From positions 1,178,001-1,242,000 of the forward strand of contig JACZZP010000010.1 in the NCBI GenBank assembly GCA_015183035.1: DNA of 64,000 bases, given 5' to 3'. The stretch comes from Meloidogyne chitwoodi (lineage: Eukaryota > Nematoda > Chromadorea > Rhabditida > Meloidogynidae). How positions within the stretch are numbered: position 1 is the stretch's first letter; every line of letters starts with the position of its first letter. Both the position numbers and the translations under genes were made by a program. This document shows positions 46,997 through 60,500 of the stretch, in pieces. A model generated the notes under the pieces. That model searched no databases. It saw nothing but the letters and a program-made list of their open reading frames with translations, and had not been told where the DNA came from.

Positions 46997-49900
46997 ATGT
47001 TTGAACATAGTGAAATCTCCAATTATTCAATAAATACTAGCAGATCTCGTACTCCACATAAAAAGGTTAATTTAATTAATTTAATTAATTTATTAAAAAA
47101 AACAATTTTCCTTTTATTATTTTTCTTATTTTATTCAATAAAAAGAATATTTTCAAATATACTAAAGCTATAACAGATGGATTATATTTTATTTTATTAT
47201 TTAGAAAATGAAACAAAGATTTTTTTACCATTTTTAAAATTCTTTATCATTTTTTAATAAAAATCGCATGATTAATTGAATAATTAATTTTGTCAAATAT
47301 TCAATTAATATATTTATAGACATACTTTTTTACTTAATTTTATTTTAAAAAATCTTTTTTCTTTTTTAAATATAAAAATATATTATAATAAATAAATAAA
47401 TAGTAAATAATTGATTATTTTTTTTATTAATTTAAATATATTTTAATAAATTTATTTATTTATTTGCTTACCTTTTTGTCTGTTTTATTGGATAAAAAGT
47501 TGAAAAAAAAGTTTAATTTTTCTATTTCCATTTTATATTATTTAAGTACTTTATTTGTAGCATTTCCTTTTTTTAATATATTATTTTATTTAATATTTAT
47601 TTATAAATATTTAATAAAAGAAAATGGCATAAATTGCTTTTGGGAAACTTTTTTTTAATTTTTATATTTTGGCCAAAGTTTAAATATTTATTTATTTTTT
47701 AATTAAAAAATATTTTTTTATTTTATTTTTTCAGTAATTATAAATTAAATATATTTTCTTTATTTTTTAATATTTATTTATTTTATTTTCAAATGATTCA
47801 TAAATTTTGGAAATTTTAATGTTTTTTTATTTTCCAAAATTGGAAATTCTCATAAAATATATTTATAAATAAATATTCTTTTTTTTAAATTTAAATAAAA
47901 TATTTTTAATTAATTAATTAATTTAATATATTTTAATTTCCTCTTTTATTTTAAAACTTTTAAAATAAATAATAAAAAAATATTTAACAAAAGAAAGTTT
48001 AAAAAGTTTATTTTGAGGTTATTTTTTAATTTTTAATGCTTCTTCCCATGAATCACAAATAAATAAATAAATATAAAAATAAATAAATATAAATGAGAAA
48101 GGCCTATAAGATTAGAATATTTAAAATAAATATATTTATTTATTTTTTAACTTTTATTAAAAAAAATAATTAAAATAAATAAATAAATATTTTATTAAAA
48201 ATGACTTCTATTATTGATGAATATGTACGTTTATATTTTTAGAAAATATTTAAATAAAAAAAGAATTTATTTGTTATTTTTATTATTTTAAAAATAAAAT
48301 ATAATTATTAAATAAATAGTTGTAATTAATTTTTATTTATTTTTTTTATAAAAATATATTTTATAAATATATATTAACAAAATAAATAATTTTTTTTAAT
48401 ATTTTAAAAATAATAAATTTATTTATTTATTTAATTTAAATATTTTATAATTTATTTAAGAATTACTTCTTTTAACTAAAAATGTTATTTTATTTTATTT
48501 TTTATTTTAATTAATTATTTAAAAATCAATTAAATATAATTAATATTCTTTTTAATTTTTTTAAAAAATATTTAAAATATTTAATTAAATTAATTACTCT
48601 ATAAATGTCTTCTCCTTATTAATTTATTTATTTTATTTTCTACGTAATTTTAATTTATTAATTATTCTTTTTTCCTTTTTTTAAAAAAATATTTTTAATT
48701 TATTTTTTCTTTTTTTTTATGTTTAGCAAAATTATATTAAAATAAATAAATATTTATATACCAATTAATATTTTCTCTTTCCTTTCTTCAATCAATAATT
48801 AATGATGATTGGCCATTATATATTAATTAATTAAATATTTATATGTTATAGATATTAAAAAATATTAATTTAGTTAATAATAATAATATTTATTTATTTT
48901 TAAAGAGTTCGGATATGGGTGCAAGTAAATCACAAGATGGATCTGTTATTGAACCTCTTGCTGGTGTTGATTCTGGAAGTTCAAGAACTGTTGGGGGAGG
49001 AGGAAAAGGAATTTCAACGTTAGAAAATTAAAAAATAAATTAAAAATATTTATAAAAATTTAATTTAAAGATTAGCTAATGAAGATGTTCTTTCTTTATT
49101 ATCAGCAGAGGCTGAAGAAGATGAACAAAGACAACGTGGAGAAATGATTAATGAAATTAATGCAAGTGGCCGAATAAAACGTGGATGTATTCCCCTTCGC
49201 CAATTGTGGCAAAATGATCCTTTATATACTCTTTATTTTGAACATATGAATAAAGGAAGACTTAAAGTATTTTTAAATAATTTTATTTAATTAATTTTAA
49301 AAAAAAGATTTCATTAATGTGCCTTGTATTTTTATGCCTTTTGGTTATTTCTGTACATGCAATTGTTGGTAATTGGCTAAGATTTGCATTTGCTGTGAAT
49401 TTATTAGTTTTTTTATTTATTACTACTTGGAGATGGCGTTCACCTTTATTTTCTTGGGCTATTTTAATTGCATCTTTATGTCTTTTAATTCTTTCACCTC
49501 CAACATTTGTATCACTTTTGGCTATTCTTTTATTACTTTTATGTTATACAGCGGTAAATAATTTAATTATTTTATTATTTAATAAAATAAATTAAGATGC
49601 CTCTTCAACTTAAATCTTCATTATTAGCTTCATTTGCAATAAGTATTACCTCATTTACTGTTAGAGCAATTCCATTTTTATTTTTAAATAATAATAATAA
49701 TGAAGAAATAAAATATAATAATTTAATACAATTATTGATTCAAATTGTTATTATTTTAGCTATGAATTTAAATGGAATATTTATTGTTTGTTTTTAATTA
49801 TTTAATTTAAATTATTTATTATTATTTTAAAAAAAGTATATTCCAACTGAACTTGTTCAAAGGAGAACATTTCGTGAAACTCGTAAAAGTGTTGAAAATA

Positions 49901-52900
49901 GAATTCAACTTGTTCGTGATAATGAAAAACAAGAAAATATTGTAAATAATTAATTAATTAATTAATAATTATATTTTCTTTTTTAAAGTTACTTTCAGTA
50001 ATTCCAAAACATATAGCAAATGATATGAAAAAAGATATTGATAGAAATGAACCAGATCAACAATTTCGTAGAATATATATTCAAAAACATAGCAATATTT
50101 CTATTCTTTTTGCTGATATTTGTGGTTTTACTAATTTAGCATCTCATTGTACTGCTGAAGATTTAGTTAATTTATTTTATTTATTTATTTATTTTTTTAA
50201 AAAAAGGTTCGTACATTAAATGAATTATTTGCACGTTTTGATACATTAGCACATGAAAATCATTGTATGAGAATTAAAATTCTTGGTGATTGTTATTACT
50301 GCGTTAGTGGTAAAAATAATAATTAAAAATAATTTAAAAATTATTAAAAAAAAGGACTTCCTGAGCCTCGTTCTGATCATGCAATATGTGCTGTTTCAAT
50401 GGGTTTAGATATGATACATACAATTAAGTATTATTATTATTTTTAATTTAAAAAATAAATAAATATATTTATTTAGATTAGTTCGTGAACTTTATGATGT
50501 TAATGTAAATATGAGAGTTGGAATACATAGGTATTTATTAAAATAATTAAATTAAATATTTTTATTTAAATTAAATTAAAAGTGGAAAGGCTCATTGTGG
50601 TGTTTTGGGTTTAAAAAAATGGCAATTTGATGTTTGGAGTAATGACGTTACTTTAGCTAATCATATGGAAAGTGCTGGAATACCTGGGTAATTTTATTTA
50701 TTTATTAAATATATTATTTTTTAGTCGAATTCATATAACAGAAGATACTTTAGAAGCTCTTCAAGGTACTTTTAAGGTTATACCTGGAAATGGACATGAA
50801 CGTTCAAAATGGTTATTAGAACATGGAATTAAAAATACTTATTTTATTGTTGAAGGAGAAGAAGGAAGAGAAGTAAATAAATAATTAAATTAAATAATTA
50901 AATTAAATAAATAATTAAATAAATTTAAAAAGCAATCAACAATTCAACAAAAACAATCTTCTCGATTACCTTCAACTTTAAATAAAGAACTTCAATTAAC
51001 TGGTAAAATGGATAGACAAGGAAATCCTTTACGTAGAGAATTATCTAGAACATTAAATGAAGATGTTAATAAATATTTAGAAAGAGGAATTGAAGCTATT
51101 AATAAAGAAGCTTGGAAAAATGCTTATTGTGGTATTATTATTATTATTATTATATAAATAATATTAATTAATTTATAGAGCAATATTTGTTAGTATTTAA
51201 ACATGCACCAATGGAACAAAAAGTTTTTTTTAATTTTTTTTTTTTAATTTATTTATAATTTTTTATTAAAGTTTCTTGAATATAAAGCAAATCCATCACT
51301 TTTAGAAATTACAAATCTTCTTTGGGTTTTTTCTCTTTGTATTTTAGCTTTATTTATTGGTAAATTAGCATTTATTGATCAATTAATTGTTGGGGGTATT
51401 TCTTTTATTTTGGTTACATTAATTCTTTTTCTTTTATTTTTTCGTCGTTTTGTTCAGGTAAATTAATTTAAATTAAATAATTTAATTTAATAAAAATAAG
51501 ATGAAAAGACATAATAATAATAAACATCATTATAATACTGCTGGACTTCGTCGTATACAAAAATGTCTTTTAGTACTTTTATTATTTTCTATTTGTACTT
51601 TTTTTCTTTCTTTACGTTTTGCACTTCAACCACCATCTTTATGTGAAAAACAATTTAAAAATACTGAAGTAATTTATTTAAATTATTTAAATTAAATTTA
51701 ATTTAATTAAAGTTAATATTTGAATGTTCTCTTTTATTACTTTTATGTGTTTGTTCATTTCAATCTATTCTTTTTCTTGAAAAAGTTTTTATTGCTTTTC
51801 TTCTTTGTCTTCCAATTTTAGCTTCAATTTGGATGTTAAATTTTTCTTCTTTAATATCAACAATTACTTATGAACAAAAAATAAATAAACAAAAAGAAGA
51901 AGATATAATAATAAATAATAATAATAATTTAACAATAACATTTAATAAATTATTACAACAACAACATTTTAAAATTTGCAAGTAAATTAATAAATTAATT
52001 ATTTTTTAAATTAAAATATAAAATAATTTTTAAGTGAAGATAATAATCAAGCAATTGAACCAAAAGTTTTATTTACATTAATTGTTTTCTTTGCTTTTAT
52101 TTTAATTGTTTTACAAAGTCATCGTTCTGAATTAATTGCTCGTTTTGATTTTATTTGGAAATTACAAGCTTTAAGTGAAAATGCTGAAGTTAAAAAAACA
52201 TATGAACAAAATAGAAAAGTTTTAGAAAATATATTACCTGCACATGTTGCTAAAGTATAATTATTAAATAATTAATAATTATTATTTATTTTTTTAAAAA
52301 AAAGCATTTTTTATGTGCTCAACCAACTAAAAGATCAGATCTTTATAGTGAAGGAAGAGAAAATGTTTGTATAATATTTGTTACAATAACTGAATTTGAT
52401 AAATTTTATATGGGTATTTATTTATTTATTTATTTAAATTATTATAAATAAATAGAAATGGATACTAATCAAGAAGGTCGTGAATGTATTAGAGTACTTA
52501 ATGAAATTATTGGAGATTTTGATAATGTTTGTTTAATTATTAAAATTAATTAATTATTATTTTATTTTTTAAAGATTTTGAGTGATCCAGAATTTCATTG
52601 TATTGAAAAAATAAAAGTAATATTTATTTTTATTTATTTTATTTATTTTTATTTATTTATTAAAAAAGACAATATCAACAACATTTATGGCAGCATCAGG
52701 TTTAACTGGAAATACTAGTGGTTCTTCCCATGTTGTTGCTGTTGCTAATTTTGCTTTAAAATTATTTTCTCAATTAGAAGAATTTAATGCTCATTCTTTT
52801 GGAAATTTTAATCTTCGTATAGGAATAAATGTTGGACCAGTAGTTGCTGGAGTTATTGGAACAGAAAAGCCACATTATGATATTTGGGGTAATTCTGTTA

Positions 52901-53296
52901 ATGTTGCCTCTAGAATGGATAGTTCTGGTATAACTGGACATATTCAAGTATTTTTATTTATATTTAATTATTTTTATTTTTTTTTAAAAAAAGGTAACTG
53001 AAGAAACTAAACAAATACTTGAAAATGAAGGTTTTGAATTTATTTGTCGTGGAGAAATTAATGTAAAAGGAAAAGGATTAATGAAAACTTATTTTTTAAA
53101 AAATCCAAATAATGAAAACAATATAAACAATTTAATTAATTTACCTTCTTCTTTAATTAAAAAAAGAAGAAAATCAAATAGTAGTAATAATAGTAGTAAT
53201 AATGAATTATTATTACAAGAAATAACTGAATTTAATAATCAACAAATAAATGGTTCTATTATTATTAAACAACAAAATGGTACTACTACAATTTAA
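46997..53296 (+). CDS. transmembrane adenylyl cyclase (class III, AC5/6-like C1 domain)
   Basis: It makes cAMP from ATP at the plasma membrane under G-protein control. A short first exon (46997-47065, [18 protein letters not shown] and on) is followed after a 1.84-kb intron by [14 protein letters not shown], in phase. Six hydrophobic segments come next, then the C1 domain: [15 protein letters not shown] with its metal-binding Asp, [36 protein letters not shown] and [21 protein letters not shown] second membrane block follows. The C2 domain carries [60 protein letters not shown] and [12 protein letters not shown]. The C-terminus is a Ser/Asn-rich tail. The C1 matches AC5/6 best by eye. If the distant first exon is not used, translation could begin at MGASKSQ near 48915. 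Confidence 0.93.
47066..48905 (+). other. long first intron of the adenylyl cyclase gene
   Basis: It is AT-rich throughout with no repeat or RNA gene visible. The in-phase junction AAG/GT...AG/AGTTCG supports it as an intron. At 1.84 kb it is about 35 times the usual intron length here and could hold an internal promoter for a shorter form. Confidence 0.5.
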
Positions 53297-53893
53297 TTAT
53301 AAAATATTTAAATAATTAGATTGAAGAAATTTATATATTTTTTATTTAAAAAAAGATATTCTTGCAATAACAAAAATAATTAATTAATAAACATTTATTT
53401 TAATATTATTTAGTTATCCCAAAACTTTTTTTAATTGTTTTTTTAAATTTTGGTATTTTGATACTCTTTTTATATTTAATTAAAGTAAATAAAAACTTAA
53501 TTATTTCCTCTTATCTCTCCTTTTACATATATTTGTGCCTTTTCTTTTCTTACTCTTTTTATTGCTCGGTGAATTGTAAATATATTTTTAAAAAACAAAT
53601 ATACGAGTTATTTTATTTTTTAATTTTCTAAAATGTAAAAATATTATAAAATACTAAATTTTTTTAGCCTTTCCTTTTCTAGCCCAACATTTTGTTTTAT
53701 TTATAATATTTTTAAAAATACACATAATAATAATATATGTACAAATAAATAAATAAAAGCATAAATATATTAAATAATTATTTTATTAATTTTAATTAAC
53801 ACGCATTAAAATAAAATTCTATTGGCCAATTAAAATAAAAAATTGTTGAATTAAGTAAAGAGAGAAAACTAAAAAATAATTAAAAGTACAATT
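53297..53893. other. convergent 3' intergenic region
   Basis: About 600 bp of AT-rich sequence between the adenylyl cyclase stop and the ATG10 stop, which face each other. Only 3' untranslated sequence is expected; nothing else is seen. Confidence 0.45.
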
Positions 53894-54513
53894 TTAAAGA
53901 AAATAAAACCTAAGAATATAATTATTTCCTTTAAAATTTTGCATTAATTCTGAGGTCTATAAATAAATAAATATATTTTTTTAAATAAATTATAAAAAAA
54001 CTTTGCATGGATGTATATTATAAAAGGCAATACCAAGGAATGGATGTTCTCCTTGTGATATAAATTCTAAAAATTTATTTTCATTTAATTCAGAATAAAT
54101 ATTTTTACGGAAAATAAAATTTTTAAAATTTTCCAAAAGAATAAGTTTTCCATCTAAAATAATAAATAATTTAATAAATTATAAAATATATTTAAATACC
54201 AATATTATAAATATTAAACCAAAAAATAGGTACATTATATATTTCACTTAAAAAATAATAAATTATTTAAATATACAAATATATTACCTATAACAAATTG
54301 AAAAACTTCTTTTATATTTATTTCCTGATATATTATCATAAACAAAATCATCCATTTCAATCCATTCAGAGTTTCTATTAACTGACTAAATATTAAAATA
54401 AAATATATTTTTTTTATTTCCACCTTTTTTAACATCCATGGATTTTTGCATAATTTTGAACTAATACTACAAATTTGTCGAATATCTTCAATAAATTTTA
54501 ATTCAGAAATCAT
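53894..54513 (-). CDS. atg-10: autophagy E2-like enzyme ATG10
   Basis: ATG10 is the E2-like enzyme that transfers ATG12 to ATG5. Five exons join in frame. The start is MISELKFIEDIRQICSISSK, followed by EWIEMDDFVYD, SFSICYSEIYNVPIFWFNIY, DGKLILLENF, and the active-site region FISQGEHPFLGIAFYNIHPC with the catalytic Cys in HPCKT. The product ends after NFKGNNYILRFYFL, about 149 residues in all. That is shorter than vertebrate ATG10 (about 220), mostly at the N-terminus and after the active site. The order VP..F, EHP.LG and HPCKT is distinctive for the ATG3/ATG10 family; size and context favour ATG10. Confidence 0.82.
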
Positions 54514-55187
54514 CGAATTTTTTCTTTAAATAAAAATATAATTTTTACTAATATTAAGTAGTTTATGTAATAATATTTTTAAATAATTTTTACAGAAAGA
54601 AAACTTTTTTTATAAAGACAACAAAAATATCGAAGTTTTTTACCAAAATTAAAAAAATAATTCTCAATGGATACAGGTGTGGTTGATATATATAATTATA
54701 AATTCTAATTTTTAATATAAAAAAAGAACAAATATTTGGTATAAAGAAGACAAGATATATATATTTGTCACAAATCGGAGATGAACAGTATTGTAATTGT
54801 TGTCTTATATATATATAATGGATAAAGATTAAATGATATAAATTAACATATCTTTTTTTAAGAAATTAAAACATATTTAATTAATTCATCCAATCTCTAT
54901 ATTAAACACAATATACAAGTCACAATGAAAAAAATGAAAGAAAAAGAAAAGAAACAGTTAAGGTTTGTCTCGTTTTTGTTTTATTTTTTTCTTTCAATTC
55001 GGCAGCTCATTAATACCCAAAAATTCAACATTTTACATTTCCTCAATTGTGATCTAAAAATAAAAAAGATAATATTTATAAAAATTTTTATAGTCCAAGA
55101 TTTTGAGAACTTATGAACAAAAAATAATAATTTATTTTAGCTAAAAATAAAAACACTAAAAAGTTATAAATTAAGATATCTTATATT
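54514..55187. other. intergenic, AT-rich
   Basis: About 670 bp between the ATG10 start and the UBX-protein stop. A short plus-strand frame starting MKKMKEKEKK at 54925 is low-complexity and unsupported. Alternating TA stretches near 54750-54830 form weak inverted repeats. Confidence 0.45.
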
Positions 55188-56688
55188 CTAATCATAAAAA
55201 ATTACATTTTCGCGTTTTGGCCATTTTAATTCCTCAAATGTCTTCGACGTGTTCATACTTGAGACCTAGTTAATATACATATAATTTATAATACAATATA
55301 TTCTTTCTAAAACCTCTTTTTTCGGCCTGTCAGAATTCCAAAAACGAAAATGTGTTCTCTCAAAACCAATAGATTCGGCATAAATGATTAACATTTCAAC
55401 ACTTTCATCTCGAGAAAATCGTCTCATTTTCAAATCACCATTTGGACAACGAAGGCGAATAGAAATTGCTCGAGGATCTGATTCCTCTGGCTCAGGTGGC
55501 AAAATCATGGCAAGTTCATTAAGTCGACTCTGTCTCTTTTCTTCTAATCGAAGCTTTTCTTCTTCATCTTTCCTGGAAATTGAGGGAAGAAATAAATTTT
55601 AAGAATATAAAAAACCTTTCTTTTTTCTTTTGCTCATTTAATTCTTGTTGTTTAGCTTTATCTAAGGCTAAACTACGTTCATATTCCTCAGCTTGTTCCC
55701 GTCGAAATTTTTCTCTTTCAAGTCGTCCACGTTCATCTTCCTGGTTTTGATGCCGAATTCCCTGGTACTGATCAAGGCCAAGCATAAGCTTTTGCATAAC
55801 GCTAGCAACACTTTCTTGACCTTTTTTTGATTAAATTTAAGAATAATTAATATTCAAATTATGTTTCAAAAAAATTCATATTTAAAAAGTTACCATAAAT
55901 AAAAGTGCTTTGTTGAAAAGAACTTCGATCCTTGCATAAAACAATCAAAAGTGGATATCTTCCAGACGTACTGGACACACGGAGAACCTCAACAACATTT
56001 CCTAAGTTTGATAAGTTCATCCATTCAAAAAGTGTCTGTCGGTTCTGCGTCTGAGTAACATCCCAAGCCCAAAGAACAAATTGACATTTGAGTAAATTAC
56101 TAATTTCAAGCGAACACAAAACCTTTTAAAAAATAAATTGAAAAAAATTTAAAAAAATTAAATTAACAGTTTGCGGGAAAATATGTGCAGCAACGGAATC
56201 ATCATGATGCAAGTATAAAACTAATGGACGTCGCTCTTCTATATTAGGATTATCAAATGCTTCAGTAATCGCATTTTGCAATGAGCCATAAAAAAATGGG
56301 GGATGTTGAGCACCATATCTCAAATTAAATTACAAACATTAATAAATAAAAAAAACCTTGATTCAAAAACAGCGGTAAAATTTTGTATTGCTTCACGAAT
56401 AGAAGTAAATTCTGTCGGAATTAATGGAATTCTTTCGCTATTTTGTTTTTGAATATCATTTTTGTCAACTAATTCAAGCGGTGAGTCTGAACGGTGAGTG
56501 AAATCTACATAATCTTCATCATCTGTATCTGTCAAAGATTGGGTATTGTTTAAAGCATCACGAGAATTTGATTGGTGACGTTGTTGGTTAGAGCTAGTTC
56601 CACCTGCATTAACACCATTCTCATTCCGATTGGAAGTGTTATTTTTATGAATGTTGTTACTGTTACTTCCTTTATCATTATGATCCAT
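55188..56688 (-). CDS. ubxn-3: FAF1/UBXN-3-type UBX-domain cofactor of CDC48/p97
   Basis: FAF1 (UBXN-3 in C. elegans) recruits p97/CDC-48 to ubiquitylated clients, including the replisome. The start MDHNDKGSNSNNIHKNNTSN has an in-frame stop just upstream. A low-complexity acidic N-terminus is followed by the UAS thioredoxin-like domain: PPFFYGSLQNAITEAF, RPLVLYLHHDDSVAAHIF, VLWAWDVTQTQNR and YPLLIVLCKDR. A charged coiled coil comes next (DERGRLEREKFRREQAEEYE), then LPPEPEESDPRAISIRLRCP, which opens the UBX domain, ending RENVIFYD. No UBA domain is visible at the N-terminus. The loop that usually reads FPR in UBX domains reads SDRPKKE here, so the p97 contact may differ. About 430 residues, shorter than human FAF1 (650). 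Confidence 0.87.
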
Positions 56689-57530
56689 AATTATCCAATT
56701 CGGTTAAATATTACTTAATCTATAAAATAATAACCATAAAATATTAAATGATAAACACTTAAAAAATTAAACAAAATTGATGAAATATAATTATAGAAAA
56801 TAATTTTACAATTCAGTTATATTTAGACGTTACTCTTAATAAAATTAATGATGATTTTTAAAAAGTGTCACGCCTATTCTATTTTATGCTATTATTTTCT
56901 CTAACTAATGTATAATTCTAAGGTAGGGGACGGTTCAGAATCATATAAATAATGAGCGGTGTTTTGACACAACTTTTTTCAACCGATATGAATATTTCTT
57001 TTATTAATTGAACGGTCTCTTGATCATTTTTACTAATAAGAACACCTCAAAAATGAGAAGTATCATCAACTTTAATCATCCTTTACCTTTATTAAATAAG
57101 AACAAAATAAATAAAGATTAAAATGACAATAAAGTAGAAAATCTGACAAAAAGCCCGAAAGACAAATTGTCACCCGACCAAAAAAGACGGATTATTAAAA
57201 TAAAAATACAGTATTATGCTTCAATTGTGATATTTAATATTTTAAATTATCTTTAAAAAATATAAATATTTAGCACTTTTAAGAAGATTACTCGTAAAAA
57301 TAAATATAATATTAGACAAATTCTTTCCGATTTTTACGCTCTCATAAAAATAAAAAATAATATATTTAATCTTCAAAAAAAACTTGTTAATTTTCCTCAT
57401 TATTTTATCTCAAATTTTTTTTTTAAAAAGATAATTTGCTTGTTTTTATTTTTGAAATTCTAAATGAGAATTAAATAAAAATATTTTTAAATTTTAATTA
57501 TATTTTAGTTTTATTTAATTTTATATAAAA
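56689..57530. other. bidirectional intergenic region
   Basis: About 840 bp separate the divergent ubxn-3 (minus) and transporter (plus) genes, so both promoters should be here. It is AT-rich with one slightly less AT-biased part near 56870-57190. No specific motif or repeat could be assigned. Confidence 0.45.
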
Positions 57531-60500
57531 ATGGCAGCAATCACAGAAAATGAAATAAATAAATCAAATATTAATTCAACAACAATGACAATTTCAACAA
57601 ATTCTTCACAAAATCAAACAAAATTTGAAATAAAACAATCTTTAAATATTTGGCCAACATTTTTATGCACAATAATTTTTGGAATTCAATTTTTAGAAAG
57701 ATTATCTTTTTATTTTTTAAAATGTTTTTTTTATAAATATATTTTTATTTTTTAAATATTTTTTTCTTTTTAATTTAAGCTACATTACCCGAACATTTAA
57801 TTGATAATTTGGGAATAAATAATTTAATTGCAAATTCTTCACAAAAATTATTTATTCAAATAACTTTTTTTGCAGCAATTGTTGGTGGAATATTTTGTGA
57901 TTTAAAATATGGAAGATATAAGTAATTTAAAAAATTAATTTAAATATATTTTTAACTTTTCTTAGAATACTTATACAATTTTTTATAATTTATTTAATTG
58001 GTCAAATATTAATTACAATTAGTCCATTTATTCCAGGATTTGGATTTTTACATCCGTAATTATTTTTAAATTTTTTAAATATATTTTAAAAAAGTTATTT
58101 TGATTTTTTTGCTATTTTTTTACTTGCATATGGTTGTGGATGTATTAAAGCAGTTTTGATTGCTTATGGAGCAGATCAATTTAAACAAGTTAATATTAAA
58201 CAAATTGGATATTTCTTTGCTTTATTTTATTCTCAAGAACAAATTGCTATTATTTTTGAAATTTATTTATTTCCTTTAATTAAATGTAATTTTTATTTAT
58301 TTTTAACTAATTATTTTAAATAAAGCATTTAATATTTGGCCTTTATCAATAAATAATAAATTAAATATTCTTTTGTTAACAACATTTTTACTTTTTCTTT
58401 CTACTGGTTTATTTTTTTAATTAATTAATTAATTAATATTTTTATTTATTTTAAAGTTATTTTATTTTCAACTTTTAATAATTTTTATCAATGGATACCT
58501 CAAAATAATAATAATATTTTTATTAAATCATTTAATATAATAAAACAATCATTATATAATAAATGGAGACGTAAACCTTTAATTACAACTACAAAAAAAG
58601 AGTTAAAACCAAAATATTTTTTAGAATATTTTTTAATAAATCATAATTGTCAAAGAGATAAAGAATGTGATTTTGGAAGAAATAATATTTGTGGACAAGT
58701 TTATTTTATTTTTAATTATTTTTAATTAATTTTTAATTAATTTTAAAAAAAAGGCAAAATTTATATCAGAATTAAAAACTATTTTTGAAATTTGTTTGGT
58801 TTTATTACCTCTTTCATTTTTTTGGGCAATTCGAACAAAAATTGTAATAAATAAATATTTATTTAATTATTTATTTAATTAATTTAGTTATCATTTAATA
58901 TTTTACAAATTCAAAATATTAATAATCTACAATTTCCATTTATTGGTCAATTATCTTTTTTATCAATTGATAAACTTTGTTATTTATTACAACCTTTTTT
59001 TATTCTTTTATTACTTCCTTTATTTTATGTAAATATTTATTTTTTTTAAATAATCTTTTTTTTTTAAAAAAGATTTTTATTTTTCAATCTCCTTCATTTA
59101 GTAAATATTTATCATTAAATACGTTAGTTTATTTTAATTTTTAAATATTTATATTTATTTTTTAAAGTTATCTTCGTAGAATTTGTATTGGCATTTTTTT
59201 AAGTTTTATTACTTGTTTTTTTATTGCAAATAATCAAAAACTTTTAAATGTTTAATTAATTTATTTTTTTAATTTTAATTAATTTATTTATTAGAATTCT
59301 TCTTCATTTATTAAATCAACAGAAGATTTTAATTTTGTTAAATTATTTAATATATTTCCTTCAAAATGTTCTTTTTCAATTTCTCGTATTAATTCCCAAA
59401 ATGATTATATTATTATTTCAGCAAATAATTCTAAAATATTTTCTTTAAAATCAGAAGATTTAAATATTGGATATATTGATTTATTATTTCGTTTTAACGG
59501 GTAAAATATATATATATATAATTAATTAATTTATATTTTAGTTCTTTATGTTTAAATCATAAAAGAAATATAATTAGAATATCATTAAATTCATCATTAA
59601 ATAATAAATTTAATATAGCCTTAATTGGCCCTCAAGGTATTTTTTGGACATCTATTGATGTTAATAATAATAATGGACAACAACAACAATTATTATTATC
59701 TTCTTCAATTGGGTTATTTTTTAATTAATTTATTTAATTTATTTTTATTAAAAAAAAAGATTTTTAATATTATTACCTTGTAATTCTATTTTATCAACAA
59801 CAATTTCTTCTCCTTTTGAATGTTCTTCTTCTAATAATTTAACTAATAATATATTAACACAATCACTTACTCCATTATCACAATCTTTAACTCTTTGTGA
59901 TGATTTTGGTAATTGTCCTATTAATTGGAATTCAAATGAAGTTTTTTTTAAATATTTTAAAATATAATTTAATTAAAACAAAAAAAAGGTTTTATTTTCA
60001 ACATTTTTTGTTTTTCCACCTAGTGGTGATAATTTAGGAAAAGGAAAAGGAAGTATTTATTCAATTAAAAATATTCCTTTAGGAAAGTTTGTTTTTATTT
60101 TTAAATTAATTTAATTAAAAAAAGATATCAAATATTTTCTTCTTCTTCTCAATTACAACAAAATGAATTAATAAATAATAATTTAACAAATATTTCACAA
60201 AATATAACAATGACAATAAATGAAGATGGCTCAATATGGATTGCTGTTTTATCCTTAGATGGAAGTCCATTAGCTGGACAAAATGTTATTTTCTTTTTTT
60301 AAATAATAATTTTATTAAAGGATTCTTTAAAACATTCAAATCCAACATTTTCACTTCTTCAACTTTCTGGACCTTCTCAATTAGGAATTATTTGGTTATT
60401 TCCTCAAAATATTTTAATGGCAGCTTCTGATATTTTAATTTCAGTTAGTGGACTTGAATTTTGTTATATACAAGTATTTTTTAAAATTATTTATTTTAAA

